Shown: one piece after another, positions 32,148 through 45,311 of the stretch
Position numbering within the stretch: the first letter of the stretch is position 1
How the letters are laid out: each line of letters begins with the position of its first letter
Assembly: GCA_951213105.1 (NCBI GenBank)
Contig: OX578136.1
Location: 72,336,730 to 72,400,729, forward strand
Length of the DNA: 64,000 bases
Source: Amaurobius ferox
Lineage: Eukaryota; Arthropoda; Arachnida; Araneae; Amaurobiidae
Direction: 5' to 3'
The notes under the pieces: generated by a model
What the model saw: the letters and a program-made list of their open reading frames with translations, nothing else
Database searches by the model: none
Told to the model about the DNA's origin: nothing
Translations under genes and position numbers: made by a program

Positions 32148-33124
32148 AAAATATTCCGAGCATGAATTGCTGAACTGTACTGGTGTCCAAAATTATCTTT
32201 GCATACATAAAAATTCGTTGTGGATAAAGAATGTTTCCCTACGAACATTTGAAATTCAGGACTTGATTTCGGTGTTTATCGACTGAAAGCAGATTTTAAG
32301 ACTTAAGACGTATAATTTGGAACGAATCTTTGAAGTGGTGAGCTGTTGCAAAACTAATAATTTAATAAAAACAAATACAAACTAATTATTTAATAATTAG
32401 TTAAATAATTATTTATTAATTGTTATTTAAAAATTATTTAACATAGTACATAATAATTTAACATAGTATGAAAGAGTTCAAAATTTACAAATAATTGAGC
32501 AGAATAATACTATATCCATGGATTTTTATCAACACTATTTTACAAAGAAATACTCATATTATCTTAAAAACTTAATTCCATTTTGAATATTTATATTAAA
32601 TCACTCGAGCTGCTGCCACAAATAGCTAGCTATAAAGCAGGTACTCCATTAAGAATAACAAGAAAGATCAATCATGCATAAGCATTGATTATGAAATACT
32701 TTCCAACTGAAATGCAATTTCATTTAAAAAATTTTAAATTGCGATATATTCAGTGGTGATATCTTTTATATTATCACAGTACTACAGTAATTTATGATAC
32801 TTAAATATTTAAAGCAGTATCAAAATATAAATCATCTGATTTTCTATGCAAAATCAATGAATATTTCATTCATATAATTTGTATTGCAGACTCCAGAGCT
32901 AAATAATTTTGTGTGACAAAAATTCAGCAATTCTTATGTAACTCACCTTACAATCGCTTCAGATATTTGCATTTTCGGCATAAGTTAAAATTAGGCTTCG
33001 TTGAAGAAATAATAAAAGTGTAGGGATCATTTAAAATCACAACTATTGTAATTGCATACGCACGGAATTTAGATACACAGATAATACACAGATACGCAGA
33101 TAATATATGTGTGTGCATGTATTC
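32148..33124. repeat. AT-rich DNA with partial Q copy (about 32648-33060)
   Basis: From 'aacaagaaagatcaatcatg' near 32650 the sequence follows the left part of family Q, through 'caatgaatatttcattcata' and 'ttaggcttcgttgaagaaat'. It breaks off near 33060, shortly before R copy 5. The 32340-32480 block is a degenerate 'aataattatttaa' repeat. No gene. Confidence 0.65.
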
Positions 33125-33955
33125 AAAGTATTGGAATCGTGCCGAAGATCGGAACTCGATTTTTCGAAGGATCTAAACGTTTTAGGACTTCTAGAACACG
33201 AAAAAACTATTTTTAGGAAGACGTCTGTGTGTGTAAGAGTGTATCTGTGTGTGCTTCTGTGTGTCTCTGAGGATATTACATCCACTCTAATTGAAAAACT
33301 AATGGACCGAATTTCATAAAATTTGGTAGGTATGTTTTTTGTGGGAAATCCTGATGTTCATTAGATTATAGTATGATTCTTAAAAAAGGAATCTGCCTTC
33401 TTTGCGAAATGGCCGGCAGAAATTGCCTTTATCCACTCTAGCTAAAAACTAATGGAACAAATTTAACAAAATTTGGTGTATAATATTTCAATGACCTACA
33501 AGTGCTTTATATACCAAATTTAACAAAATTTGGTACATGAATCATTTGTAGGTTATTCTAGTGCGATTCGGGAAAAAGGAACGGGCTATTTTTGCGAAAT
33601 GGCCCGCAAAAATCGTTTAATATAAAAATAAAGAACTACGTGTGCTCAATTATATCAATTAAACTCCTATTTTATACGTGATTTTTGACAACAAAAAGAA
33701 TAAGACAAACCCCATTACTCTAAGACTAGCCGTTCTTGAGATATTCTAGTTTTTTCGCGTTTTTGCTACGCCACCTTTGACAATAAGTCCAGCTATCAAA
33801 TGAGAACCAAATTTAAGTTTAACATGCAAATTCAATGTCATTTAAAATACTTATGGCCGTTATTTTGTGCAGATAAACTCAAATTATTATTGAAGAAATA
33901 AAGAGAACGAGAATATGAGTCTGCAGGGAAAGACATGTGCTGCCCACATCAAAAT
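33125..33955 (+). repeat. R repeat copy 5
   Basis: Starts near 'aaagtattggaatcgtgccg' and ends 'gtctgcagggaaagacatg' then 'tgctgcccacatca'. It contains all R landmarks, including 'aatggaccgaatttcataaa' and 'aagaataagacaaacccc', plus an extra block near 33450-33540 in which 'aatttaacaaaatttggt' is repeated. The 5' CTTTCCCTGCA end is missing. Confidence 0.75.
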
Positions 33956-34234
33956 TTTTAACAATATTACAACAATGATTTATAGAAGTGAACGGGGATT
34001 ATTTGCAGGCCATTTCGAAAAAAATGTATGATCTATATTTAAAGATCCACCAAATTTTTGTAGAGTAAAATGTTCAACAAATTTAAGCTATGTACCAAAT
34101 TTTAACTCTATAGGACGTAGGAAAGTGCATTAAAAATGCCATCAAATAAGTATGTCATGAAGAGTTATATAAAATTAAAAAAAAATTTGAAAAACTGTTA
34201 TCTACCAAATTTAATTTAAAATGTGAAGCCTCTC

Positions 34235-35695
34235 TCATCTATATAAATAAAAATGAAAATCTGTCTGTATGTCTGTCTGTCTGTCACACCATCACGGGAG
34301 AACGGCTGAACCGAATTTGATGAAATTTTGTGGGTAGCCCAGAAATAGCCCCACTTAAAATTATATCCGTGTTTTGAGTTTCTACGACCAGTGGTTCTCG
34401 AGATATTAGTAAAAAACGAAATTTTCGTTTGTCTCATCATCACGGAAAAACGGCTGAACCGAATTTAATGAAATTTGGTGAATGGCCTTGAAATATCCCT
34501 CCATAACTTTTGTCGAAGTTTCGAGTTTCTAAGACCTGGGGTTGTTGAGATATTGATGAAAAACGGAACTTTTTCCTAGGAGTTCTACTCCCTAACTCCG
34601 TGGTTTATCCAAACGAAAAGCTTGAAAATCGTTTGAAAGTGAATTAAAATTTAATCTCTGAGTTTGATGGGAGATTTTTTGCGTTAATTAGTCACTTTCT
34701 GAAAACATGAATTGTTTGAAACAAGATTTAAAGGGGAAATCTATCTCCATGGTTCATGGTTTATTTAAAACAAGCTTTTACGGAACAATGAGAAGTATAG
34801 AGAAATCAAAATCGTTATTTAATTTCGCAGTTTATGTTATAAGACATGACATATTTAACATGTTATAAGATTCTATCTTATATCATGTTACTCAGAAACG
34901 CAATTAAATTAAATCTGTCTGTTAATTTTAATAATTATTTTTTCGATTTGAATAATAAATAAATGGATATAAAAATATATTTTAGAAAAGAACGATTTGA
35001 TTTTTCTTATAGCATTTTTGGCTGTATAATATCAATTACGGTCTTCAGGTTTAAAAATTATTATTATTTATATTTTCGGGGATTATTGATTCAAGGATTA
35101 TTGATATTTTCAAGTTATTATGCAATTATTTTATTATGACAAAAATTGTTTAAACTCATATATTGTATGTTGTACGAATCTTCTACAAATACACGGTATA
35201 TCTTTTAATCTACGAGAATATAAGTAGTACAGGTATATTGACATATGTTTTGATATATATTGGCATATATTGGAATCAATTACGACCTTCTGGTATAAAG
35301 AGTACGGATATTATTGATGTTTTCAATTTATTACGTCATCTCTTTTATTTTGGCAAATATTTTTGAGACGCATATTGTAATACGGGTAATCTTCTACTAA
35401 CACATTGGCATATTTTCTAATCTGCGACAATATAATTAGTACGGGGTTGCATATATTCATTCAATTCCTATTTTTTCTTCTGTAAATTTGCTTACAAAAG
35501 GGGGCAGGATGTTCTATTCTTCAGATCTGATCGTGAAGATAATTTTGCATAGTGAGAACATATATTCTTAAACTTCTCTTTAGGAGCAATAAATTTAATA
35601 TTTTAACAGAATTTGCACATGATTGCGAACTTTAAGTTTCTTTAAATTATACACTCCGTACGAATAACGGGTGTGCTGTTAGTGGTTAATAAATT
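34235..35695 (+). mobile_element. Helentron-like non-autonomous repeat (tentative), copy A
   Basis: The head 'tatataaataaaaatgaaaa' is followed by CTGTCTGTCTGTC and then two tandem modules (about 34287-34425 and 34440-34560), each starting 'catcacgg.a.aacggctg' and containing 'aaccgaattt.atgaaatt'. The tail near 35655-35690 reads CTCCGTACGAATAACGGGTG and then 'tgctgttagt'. The middle is AT-rich without an ORF. Head and tail styles recall Helentron/HINE-type repeats of arthropods; no Rep/helicase gene is present, so the class is inference. Confidence 0.45.
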
Positions 35696-36734
35696 TTAAC
35701 ATTTTAGGAGGATATATCATGTTGCTCGGCATCGCAATTAAATTAAATGTGTTTGTTAATGTTTTTATTATTTTTTTTCGATTTAACTAATAAATAAATG
35801 GATAAATGGATATAAAAGTATATCTTATGAATGGACGGTTTGATTTTTCTTTTAATTATATTAATTGCTGACTGCGTACATCAATTTCATTTATTTTGGC
35901 AAAGAGTTTTCAAGCTTATATCGTATTTAGCTACTAAACTCATATATTGTGTTTAGCCAATAAATTCATATAGCCGATTGTTGAAACAGAAAAAGAGTAG
36001 AGCGGGTATATCTTCTAATACAATTGTAGTGTTTTCATTTAGTATATTCAAACGGGATGAGAATGTTTCATTCAGATCTGCAAATTCAAAGCTACGAATT
36101 TGGAGGGATATCGCTAATTTGACAACTTTTCTTAAACTTTGCCAAATTGACGGAAATGTTGCCAAATTGATATAAACGACACACAAACAGCTGCCATAAA
36201 CCTTCGGGTTGGTCGTGTGGCTTGGGTCTTCTACATATCAATGAAAATTTTTTTTGTTTTGTTAAAAGAGAGTACTGAAATGATGTTTGGTTAGCATTTA
36301 TCTGTCAGACCAACCATCCTACTTAGTAATACATTTAGCGAATTTTTAAAATGTCACCAAATTGATAAAAATGTTTTCAAATCTATAAAAATATCTTGAA
36401 ATTGATGAAATTGCGCTACATAAATGATATTTATTGTTTTTTGTTAGGGGATAGTATTGTGATGATATTTCGTCAATTTGTCGCAAAGTGGATCTGTCAG
36501 TTCTACAGTCCCACTTGGCGATAAATTTGGCGATTTTTTAAAATGTCGCTAATTTGACGAAACTGTCGCCAAATGTTCCATAGAAATATAACTATTTAGA
36601 CGATATTTTTTCTACCAATTTATTTGAAGCAAATGATATCATGTCGCTTAGCAACGGATTTAAATCCAATGTGTTTATGCGGCAGACCATTTTTATTAAA
36701 TCCTTTCCGATTTGAATAATGAAGATATGTATAT

Positions 36735-37645
36735 AAAATAAATTTCATTGCCATTTCATTTTGGACTGGATAATATCAATTATACTCTTCAGGTTTAAAC
36801 ATTATTATTATTTATATTTTCCGGAATTATTGATTCAGGGATTATTCATATTTTTAAGTTATTACGCCATTGTTTTATTGCGGCAAAAATTGCTGACACA
36901 CGCATATTGTACGTTGTACGAGTAATCTTCTAGGAATGCACGGGTATATCTTCTAACCTACGAGAATATAAGTAGTACAGGTATATTGGCATATATTTTG
37001 AAATATATTGGCATATATATTGGAATCAAGTACAGTCTTCTTGTATGAAGATTAAGGGGATTAATTATATATTCAATTTATTACGTCGTCTGTTGTATTT
37101 TACCAAAAAACATTTGTGACTCATATTGCAAAACGGGTAATCTTCTACTAATAATCGGACATTATAAGTAGTACGTGTATATCTCCCCATATAATTTTAG
37201 CACTTTAATTTTGACATATATTGGAATAAATGACTGTCTTCAGATTTAAAGATTACGGGTTTATTGGTATTTTCAATTTATACATGTAATCTATTAATAC
37301 AGGTTATATTTTCTAATATTCGCGTATATAATTAGTACGGGTCCCATACAATTTTAACACTTTTATTTTGCATATATTGATTCAATTCCATATTTTTTTT
37401 ATATTTGCTTACATAAGGGGTCCAAGATGTTTCATTCTTCAGATATGTCCATGAAGATAATTTTATATAGCGAGAACAGAGATTCTTAAACTTCTTTTTA
37501 GGAGCATTAAATTAAATATTTTAACAGAATATTTTGATTAAACATGTCATTTAGTATACTATAAGAATTTGGGCATGATTATGAATTTCAAGTTTCTTTA
37601 TATTATATACTCCGTACGAAGAACGGGTATGCTGCTAGTATACAA
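36735..37645 (+). repeat. Diverged second copy of the interior and tail of the 34235-35695 repeat
   Basis: Follows 34990-35690 in order: 'aatatcaattatactcttca', 'ttattgattcagggattatt', 'cctacgagaatataagtagt', 'acaggtatattggcatatat', then CTCCGTACGAAGAACGGGTA and 'tgctgctagt'. The copy lacks the CTGTC head. 35696-36734 between the two copies is AT-rich, with two small 'ccaaattgat'/'tttgccaaattgac' clusters and no gene. Confidence 0.7.
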
Positions 37646-37744
37646 TATGATTAAACTCTTGGAAAGATATTTATTATATAATATATCTCTTTTTTCCTTC
37701 TGGAGGATATCCCAAAAGTCAGAATTTAATTGAATTTGTTTTTT

Positions 37745-38121
37745 TCCCTATATTAAATAATTTTTAATTAAAAAACTACTTGACATATTTTACTAAAATT
37801 TTTTATATATATTTTATGGAATAATGTGAATATTTTCTAAAAATTTGAAAGCAATTTGTGAATTTTAAACTTGCTTAAAAAATGTTTGAAAATTAGGTCC
37901 CATAGGGTTCAATGCATTTCATTTATTCAACCAGGGTTCAATAGAAAACTAATTGGGTGATATTATTTATTTATATTCCCATAGGTCCCACAGACCGTCT
38001 GAAAAACATACTAAAATTTCATTTTGATAAAGTCATTTTTACGGCAGTTATCGTGTTAACGGACAGACAGAATGAACAAAGTCATAAACACTTTTCAACT
38101 ATGTTGTAAAGTGTTAATAAA
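37745..38121. repeat. Partial copy of repeat family Q
   Basis: Matches the right third of the 27705-28993 copy: 'gcaatttgtgaattttaaac', 'ttcaatagaaaactaattgg', 'tttacggcagttatcgtgtt', 'aacggacagacag' and the end 'tgtaaagtgttaataaa'. Confidence 0.8.
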
Positions 38122-38771
38122 AATAACTGTAAAGTTAGCACTTTGTTAATAGCATAACATATAGCAAAAGGATAAAAATATCACCTAGTTCCGTGAAAGA
38201 GGGGGGAGGGCCAAGGAAGAAGCTTCATTCAGCAAGATATAAAGCAATTCATGCAGAAAAATATATGTTAATAAAACATTTACCTGTGTAAACAAGAGAG
38301 GAATATGTTATGTTTTTAATATGTTCTTATAATATGTTATTTAAATGCAAACAGACTGCAATATGAACGATAATAACATATGCTAAGAAAACAGTAATAT
38401 TTTCCCTCTATAGTACAAAAACATTCGTTTTACCAAATTTGCTTTGATAACCAGTCAACATACCTATACCTTTATAACATGCTTCTTATTAATAGTTAAA
38501 TAAATAATGGTTAACTTTTAAAGATCAACTTCATGACATTGTTTGGGTGTCGTTTAGGAATCTTTGGTATCTGATTAGGAACTTATGAATTTATGATTTA
38601 GTTAAGATTGTAAAGTGTTAAAAATAACTAACTTTAGGATTTCATTTTCAAGAATAAATTTATTTTATGTAGTTACTTGGCTAGACCAAAATTACAATAT
38701 GCTTCTGTCATTTGGTATCCAAGGTATGCTGTTCACAATGGCCTTATTGAATGTGTTCACTCTTATTTTTT
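38122..38771. other. No gene recognised
   Basis: AT-rich, with only short frames without any domain and no repeat structure that I can name. Confidence 0.5.
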
Positions 38772-39550
38772 ACTTTCCCTGCAATATGTATAGGGAATAT
38801 GTATAGGGAATAATGTATAGGGAAAATATTGGAATCATGTCGAAAATCGCAACTCGAGTTTTCGACGGATCTACACGTTTCGAAACCTCTAGAACACGAA
38901 AAAACTATTTTTAACGTGACGTCTGTGTGTCTGTCTGTCTGTGTGTCTATGCAATGTATGTATCCACTCTAACGAAAAAACTAATGGACCGAATTTCATA
39001 AAATTTGATAGGTAAGTCGCTTGAGTGAGACCCTGGTGTTAATTAGTTTTTGGTAGCATTCGTGAAAACAGAACCCGTCTCTTTTTGCGGAAAGGTCCGC
39101 AAAAATTTCATGTATCTACTCTAACTGAAATACTAATTGACCAAATTTTACAAAATTTAGCAGATACGTTACTTGTAGGATACTCTGGTGCTGATAAGAT
39201 TTTGGTACGATTCGAAAAAGAACAACCTGTCTTTTTTTGCAAAATGACCCGCAAAAATCTTCAAAATCTAAATTAAAAACTACGTATGCTCAAATATATC
39301 TAATAACTGCTTGTTTCATACGTAATTTTTAATGATGAAAAGAATAAGACCAACCCCATTACAGTAGGACTAACCGTTCTCGAGATATTTTAGTTTTTTG
39401 CTTTTTCTCTACGCCACCTTTGAAAATGAGTCCAGTTACCAAATGAGAACAAAAATTGAATTAAAAGTGAATTAAATTTAATTAAAATAAAGAGAACGTG
39501 TATATAAGTCTGCAGGGAAACTCATATGATGCACACATCATATTTTTAAC
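38772..39550 (+). repeat. R repeat copy 6
   Basis: Starts ACTTTCCCTGCAATATGTAT, where a short 'gtatagggaat' unit is repeated about three times, and ends CTGCAGGGAAACTCATATGA. Its body has the R landmarks in the usual order. It gives a good reference for unit length, about 780 bp. Confidence 0.8.
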
Positions 39551-39599
39551 ACAGTTATTATTTTCTGTTTGTGGCTTTTGTGATTATAATACATACGCT

Positions 39600-40495
39600 A
39601 TATCTTTAGTGACATGTTGAGAAACTTCTGCATCTAAATGTACATAGGAAACTATTATTAATTGTATTTCTTTACAAAACTGTAAACAATCTTATATATT
39701 GTTCTCATATTCTGCATGCCCTTCCTATTAATGTTCCTGTTATTAATTTAAGAGTCAGACCTCATTTAGTGAAAATTTTTGCAGATAAAATGTTACATGT
39801 AATTTTGCTGTTAACACATTTCGAAAACGTTTAGAAAAATGCTGTTTTGACCTGGATATCATTGTTAACTTATGTAAATTATTTTAAACTGAATGAATAT
39901 CTGTACTGGGTAAATTCTGATATTTTTTATGGCCTTATATAATTTTGTGCTAACTGTAGGTTTTACTTCAGTTTCAGTGTAATGGGGATATGTTACCTAT
40001 TTCTGTACACTTTAATTTAAATAAATAAATAAATAAATAAACAATCAAATTATATAAAAACATAATTCACAAAATTATTGTTTATTGTATTAATTATTGT
40101 TTATTGTATTGTTTATGGTAGCTACCATTAATTGTATTTATTTACAAATGTGTAAACAATTTGATATATTGTCCTGATGTCCTTCTTATTAATGTTCCTA
40201 TTATTAATTTAAGAGTCAGGTCTTATTTAGTGAAAATTTCTGTAGCAAATATTCTATAAGTAATTTTTCTGTCCACATACTTTGTAAACGTTGTAATAAT
40301 TGTTGTTGTGACGTGGATCTTATTTTTATGTCTTATGTAAATTTTATACTGAATGTAAATCTTGACTGGAAAAGTTTTAATACTTTTGATGGCCTTAGAT
40401 GATTTTGTGCTAACTGTATTTTATACGTCAGTGTTAGTGTAATTGGAATATGTTACCTATTTCTGTTCACTTTAATATAAATAAATAAATTAATT
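39600..40495 (+). mobile_element. Two tandem LINE-like 3' ends, each closing with an AAAT-type tail
   Basis: About 39655-40041 and 40130-40492 are diverged direct copies. Shared landmarks: 'attaattgtattt.tttaca', 'taatttaagagtca', 'gatggccttagatgattttg' (first copy tatggccttatataattttg), 'gggatatgttacctatttct' and 'aaataaataaat' as the end. A repeating short tail closing each unit is typical of non-LTR retrotransposon 3' ends. No reverse-transcriptase frame remains, so this is inferred from the tail structure. Confidence 0.55.
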
Positions 40496-42640
40496 TATTT
40501 ATATTCAAATTATATAAAAAATACCTTTTCGAAATTATTGTTTAACTTACAAAATTTTACTCGATCTATCAGTTTTCATTTGATGATGCATTCGTGATGC
40601 AGAAATATTATAGAATATGAAATAAGAGTATAATATGTTTACTTTTCTTGCTTAAATAAAGTAACCCACACATTTTCAGAAACGTTACTTTCGATATGTT
40701 TAAAAACACACATGTGTGTGTTGTCAACCGGCAAGAAAATATATCTATTGCTACAGCGTATCCTCTGCAACAGTGGGTGTGCACGGAAGATACAAGAATG
40801 AGTCCACATTTCTGGATAACTAACACGTTTATTCACAAACACAGTGTAAACAGAACAGCGTACAGTAAAACACTTAAATGCTCCACTAATTTCATAAAAT
40901 AACTGATATTTTTCTCAAAATATTGACGAATATAATTTCACAAAACAGTCGCTACTATTCTTAAAACATTGACAAATATCGCGGTCCAATGTAGCTTGTA
41001 TCACGAACTGAATTCCGATTAAGTGAACTTCGATTAGGTCTTTATCGGACCTTCGGGATGTCGCCAATGTCGCCATATTGGCGACATTTGTCGATAAACC
41101 ATTTATCACGAGATTGAAGATAAATGGCTAAATCTGGAAACTCTCCTCCAAACTTCGAAATTCTGGTAACCCTATGTTCACGTCATGGTAAAGCCTTTAC
41201 ATGTGTTTTCTCAGTCAGATCTTAAAAATAGACGAAAATAAAGACGCTAGAGAGGGGATATTACGCGTTTGCAACACTATGAATATTTCACTAAATTTTA
41301 TTGTTTGCCAATTGTCTAATTCTGCATTTTCTATAGAACAAAAATTATTATATCTTCAGACGAAAAGTGAAATTTATATCTTACTACAACAACATCATTT
41401 CTCGTATATTTTAAAAATTAACTCGAAAACTAATTTTCTAAGTTTATTAGTTAATAATAATTTTAGTTAGACCATGATCATGTCTCGCTTAAGCGAGATT
41501 ATTTTTTTATATGTATGAAATTCATATATAAGTATTCTTGAATAAGAAAAGATCGATAAATATATCCGAAACTAGATTTGTAAATATCACATCTTGACTT
41601 TTGGGAAAGAAAACACCGGCGGTGAGGAATAAAATTGAAGATTTTTACAGCACATAACTTTTGGTAAAGTTGCTATTTTCTGCAATAAATTTTCTGCTGT
41701 AAACGATTTTCGTGTTTGAAGAGGGCGATGAAAAAAGTTTTGTTATCTATAACGAACCATTAAATGGAAGTGCTGTACTATAAACTTTATGCTTTGAACT
41801 AATTTTTGTTTGAACTATATTTTTAAATAAGTGCAATATCATATGTATGATATAAAATTATCTACGTCTTTGAAAATCCTCTTTTTCAATAAATTGCTAT
41901 CACAATTCATAGCTAGTCATATGTATTTAAAATCATATGCTTTAGGTAAGCTATGTGCTATTACCAAGTTATTTATCTAAAGATACTCATTCTTGTGCCA
42001 TTTTATAGCAAATACTAACACATCCAATAATCAAAGCCAGAAACAGCATTAAATTAAAACCGGCAAGACATCAAGGCCAGATTTAGTCTTTGGATAATTA
42101 AATGCCTTATTCAAAATTGAAAGCATTTTTCAGCAGCGTTTACAGGATTTACGCTACGCCCTACTTGCTCTTGTTTGGGCTCTGTAATACTGGTATCAAA
42201 TTTGTTCAAATTCGTAATTGTGAAAACCAATACAACAGCTTCAGCATTTGCTCGTAAAAATTATCTCAAACTTTTAAAAATAAAATCACTATAAACAGAT
42301 TCATTTCCTCAAGAAAACTTGCTCTCAGCGATGTATCGAAGTTTATCAAATTTGCTAGTGCGTACATTTGATTGAATGGAAAGGTCCATATTACGGAGAA
42401 AGTACACCACGGCCTTGCATGCGAAACAGAAACACGGAAATATTGAACCCCGTTGACCAATCAAGTCGATGAGGTCAGATTTTATAAAAAGTTATCAGCT
42501 TCTACGGATTACTCAATTACTAAGTTATTAGTATTGTTCATTTACTAAGTTAAAAAGTTATTAGCTTCTACAGTTTACTCAATTTGGGAGGAATTATTTA
42601 AAAACGGTTTCTGTTTCGCGTTGAATTCAGCATTAGTGAA
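40496..42640. other. No gene recognised
   Basis: AT-rich. A small perfect inverted pair AATGTCGCCA/TGGCGACATT with a 3-base loop lies near 41067-41089. The frames at 41201-41470 and 42266-42460 show no domain. Confidence 0.5.
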
Positions 42641-44390
42641 TTGACCGAAATGAGTTTTTTAAGCTGGTGAAACAACCCAGAAAACATTTTTCTAGAACAT
42701 TTCCTCACGAAAATATTAAAAACGCCTAACATTTAGAGGGCATTTCCTCCAAATTCAGAATGATACTTTAAAAAACGAATTTCTTTCACATTTCGATTCA
42801 GCCTGGTAGAATTATATTATACACCAATTTTTTTAGCCTTCGGCCTTGCAATTGGGACTCTCAAAGTGTAACTATTGACAATTTTCTTCTTTCTGCCGTC
42901 TGCACAACTACGTTTTGCAACATAGCTTGCATTCGGATCTAATTGGCAATACTTTTCTTTCAACTGCAGTGATCCGACACTCCCTACGACAAAATCAATA
43001 ATTAACTCTCCATTTTTACTTCAAGGACAACTTGTTCATCTAACTAGCATGATTCTCTATTTCTCAGTGAAGTTATGCATTTCTCAATCAAGCATAATGT
43101 CCTCGCAGGTTCTGAAGAACGCAGATCGTCCGACTCACCCGAAAATTAAGAGTAGTTGAATGGATGCTTGGAAAAATTCTCGCAGGTTCTACTCAACTCC
43201 ATACATACGTTGATAATCTTCTTTCTGTCTCCAGAACCACAACTCTGTGCAGCATAGCCACTCTTTCAACCACCGTCTTTGAAACCTCTCAATTACATAG
43301 CCTTCAAACACAGCTTTTTGCCATCGCCACATACAAAATCTGGGCAACCCGAATCGAGTCTCTGCTTTACAGCCGGTGGCGCTACCTTTTAAACGCAATA
43401 TTTGAATTTTTTTTGTGTGTAAAATTTTCGCTGCGAGGAAATTTCAAAGACTTTTTATTTTAGATCTACAATATTTTGCACAGATACGTAACACGAAAAA
43501 TAAACGTAGCAGTGTTTAAAACATAGAGGTAAAGGGAAACTATTTATTTATGTTCTCCTGGACCCTCTAGACCAAACGAAATTATGAAATTTGATACCTT
43601 AAAAATGTTATTTCAAGTTTTCAATTTTGGATCATACAATGTAGGTCAAATGTCATGTAATGTAGGTTTTAGTCATACAATGTAGGTTTTGGTACAATGC
43701 AGGCCGAATAACTAACTCTGTTAAACTTCGTGGATCATGCAATTCAGCTCCAACTAAGCAATCTATAAACGAAGTTTGCATTCATTCCATTGTTTAAAAC
43801 AGAAATTTTGAGGATAATGGAGGAAGCAAGTCTCCTTAACTTCATGATTTAAATATTCATATTCTGAAATTTTAAATTGGGATAACCTCTCAGTATTAAC
43901 TTTCCTATTCAGTTGAATCATGGAGGTGAAAAGATGGTCTCATCTCCATGAGCAGAATATAGTTTTCCTTTTAGTTTCTCCAGGCATTAAAATCACATGA
44001 GTATGCATTTGCATCATGTTGTAACAACACTTTCGACCTAAGATATAAACACAAAAATAGAAAAAAGACCAAACTTTAATAGGATCTTTCTTCAGATCCT
44101 GTGTAACGGATTTGTAAAATGGATTTCGGATCTAAATTCAGCCTGGTCGAATTAGTATACATGAGTTTTATCAGCCCTCAGGGTTGTAATCGATACTCTC
44201 ACATACTTACACAGAACTTCTATAGTGATTCTTCAGACCCATGCTGCTATTCATGCATGTGTAAGCTTAATCAGAACATCATGAACAAATCGTATGTGTG
44301 TGTGTGATTTAACCAATTACCAATAAAGTAGAACCTTCTAGAACTTTCTGTCTTAATCTATATAATCACCATCCAAACACACGCTACAAA
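42641..44390. other. Non-coding stretch with a diverged repeat pair
   Basis: Near 42790-42880 and 44125-44200 the same landmarks occur: 'attcagcctggt.gaatta', 'ttt(a/t)(g/t)c.(c/t)t.gg' and 'gg.actctca'. They are old copies of an unnamed repeat. The 43164-43463 frame overlaps a GC-richer patch ending in 'gccggtggcgctac' but has no recognisable domain. (CTCGCAGGTTCT) occurs twice, near 43102 and 43178. Confidence 0.45.
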
Positions 44391-44462
44391 TAATCTCTAG
44401 TAGGGAAGACACACTCCTATTAATCTCTAGTAGGGAAGACACGCTCCTATTAATCTTTAGTA
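44391..44462. repeat. 30-bp tandem repeat, 2.4 copies
   Basis: TAATCTCTAGTAGGGAAGAC begins units at 44391 and 44421, with a partial third at 44451. Copies 1 and 2 differ at about one base. Confidence 0.9.
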
Positions 44463-44464
44463 CT

Positions 44465-44712
44465 GTTGTTCTTGTTACTAATCCCCCGTGGTGAAGGAGC
44501 GCCTATGCACCACGTCCACTAGACCCCAGGTCCCATGGCGAAGGGGAGAGAATATACAGCTTCACTTTTATTGAGGCTCCCCAAGGGCAAAAATCTGACT
44601 TTGCCTCGACAACACAACATCCATGCCCGCTGGCGGGATTCGAACCCACAACCCGGCAATCCAGCGATCAGACGGAAACGCATGCCCCTGACCGCCCGAC
44701 CACCGGATCGTT
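44465..44712 (-). mobile_element. tRNA-derived SINE sharing a body with the 5S-headed SINE
   Basis: On the minus strand the head reads CGGTGGTCGGGCGGTCAGGG (box A region), then box B GGTTCGAATCCC, then GCATGGATGTTGTGTTGT, the same body motif that follows the tRNA-like part at 7680-7700. The tail reads 'ggggattagtaacaagaaca'. There is no 5S head here. A target duplication was not found with confidence. Confidence 0.8.
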
Positions 44713-45311
44713 TCCAATACAAGAAACATGGCCCGAAATTTAGTTAAATATAACTACGCTAAAAGAAATGAATTTATCTAAGTACTTCTAGCAATTTAAT
44801 CGACTCCAAAATGTATATTTTATGACACATATGTAAAAAAGTAAAAATGTAAGAATTGGTAAAAAAAGTATAACAATTATACAAAAAATTGTAAGTTTTC
44901 ATTTAATCTCTTTAAATACCAAAAATATTCTAAAATGTTTTAACAAAATATTTTAATAAAAAATCCTTAGATCCCAGTTGCAATAAAAAGCTTTTTCTCC
45001 TTAAAAAGACAGGTTGTAAAATCGCTGCAGATTTTATCTGATTATCTTTTTATATCTTTTAAAACAGATTAAGTAAAGAGTGTTTTGAAGTAGCAATTAC
45101 TTTAAGCTATATATTTTTTTCAAATTAGTAGACAATTTGAAAAACACCTAATCACTCCCATGCTGATATGCTACTTACAATACATGTCGAGAAGTTCTGT
45201 CAAGGCTCGCGTGTAGTACCGTTTTAGATTCATTTCTCATTCCTGAGGATATTACTTTATTTTATAATATTTTTGTTATTTTGAAAGTAAAATAAGCGCG
45301 AAATAAATATA
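44713..45311. other. No gene recognised
   Basis: AT-rich flank of the mariner element. No ORF with a domain. Confidence 0.5.

Noticed and set aside
43164..43463. 99-codon frame in a GC-richer patch as a host exon
   Set aside because: No domain, no convincing splice sites, and it overlaps old repeat sequence.
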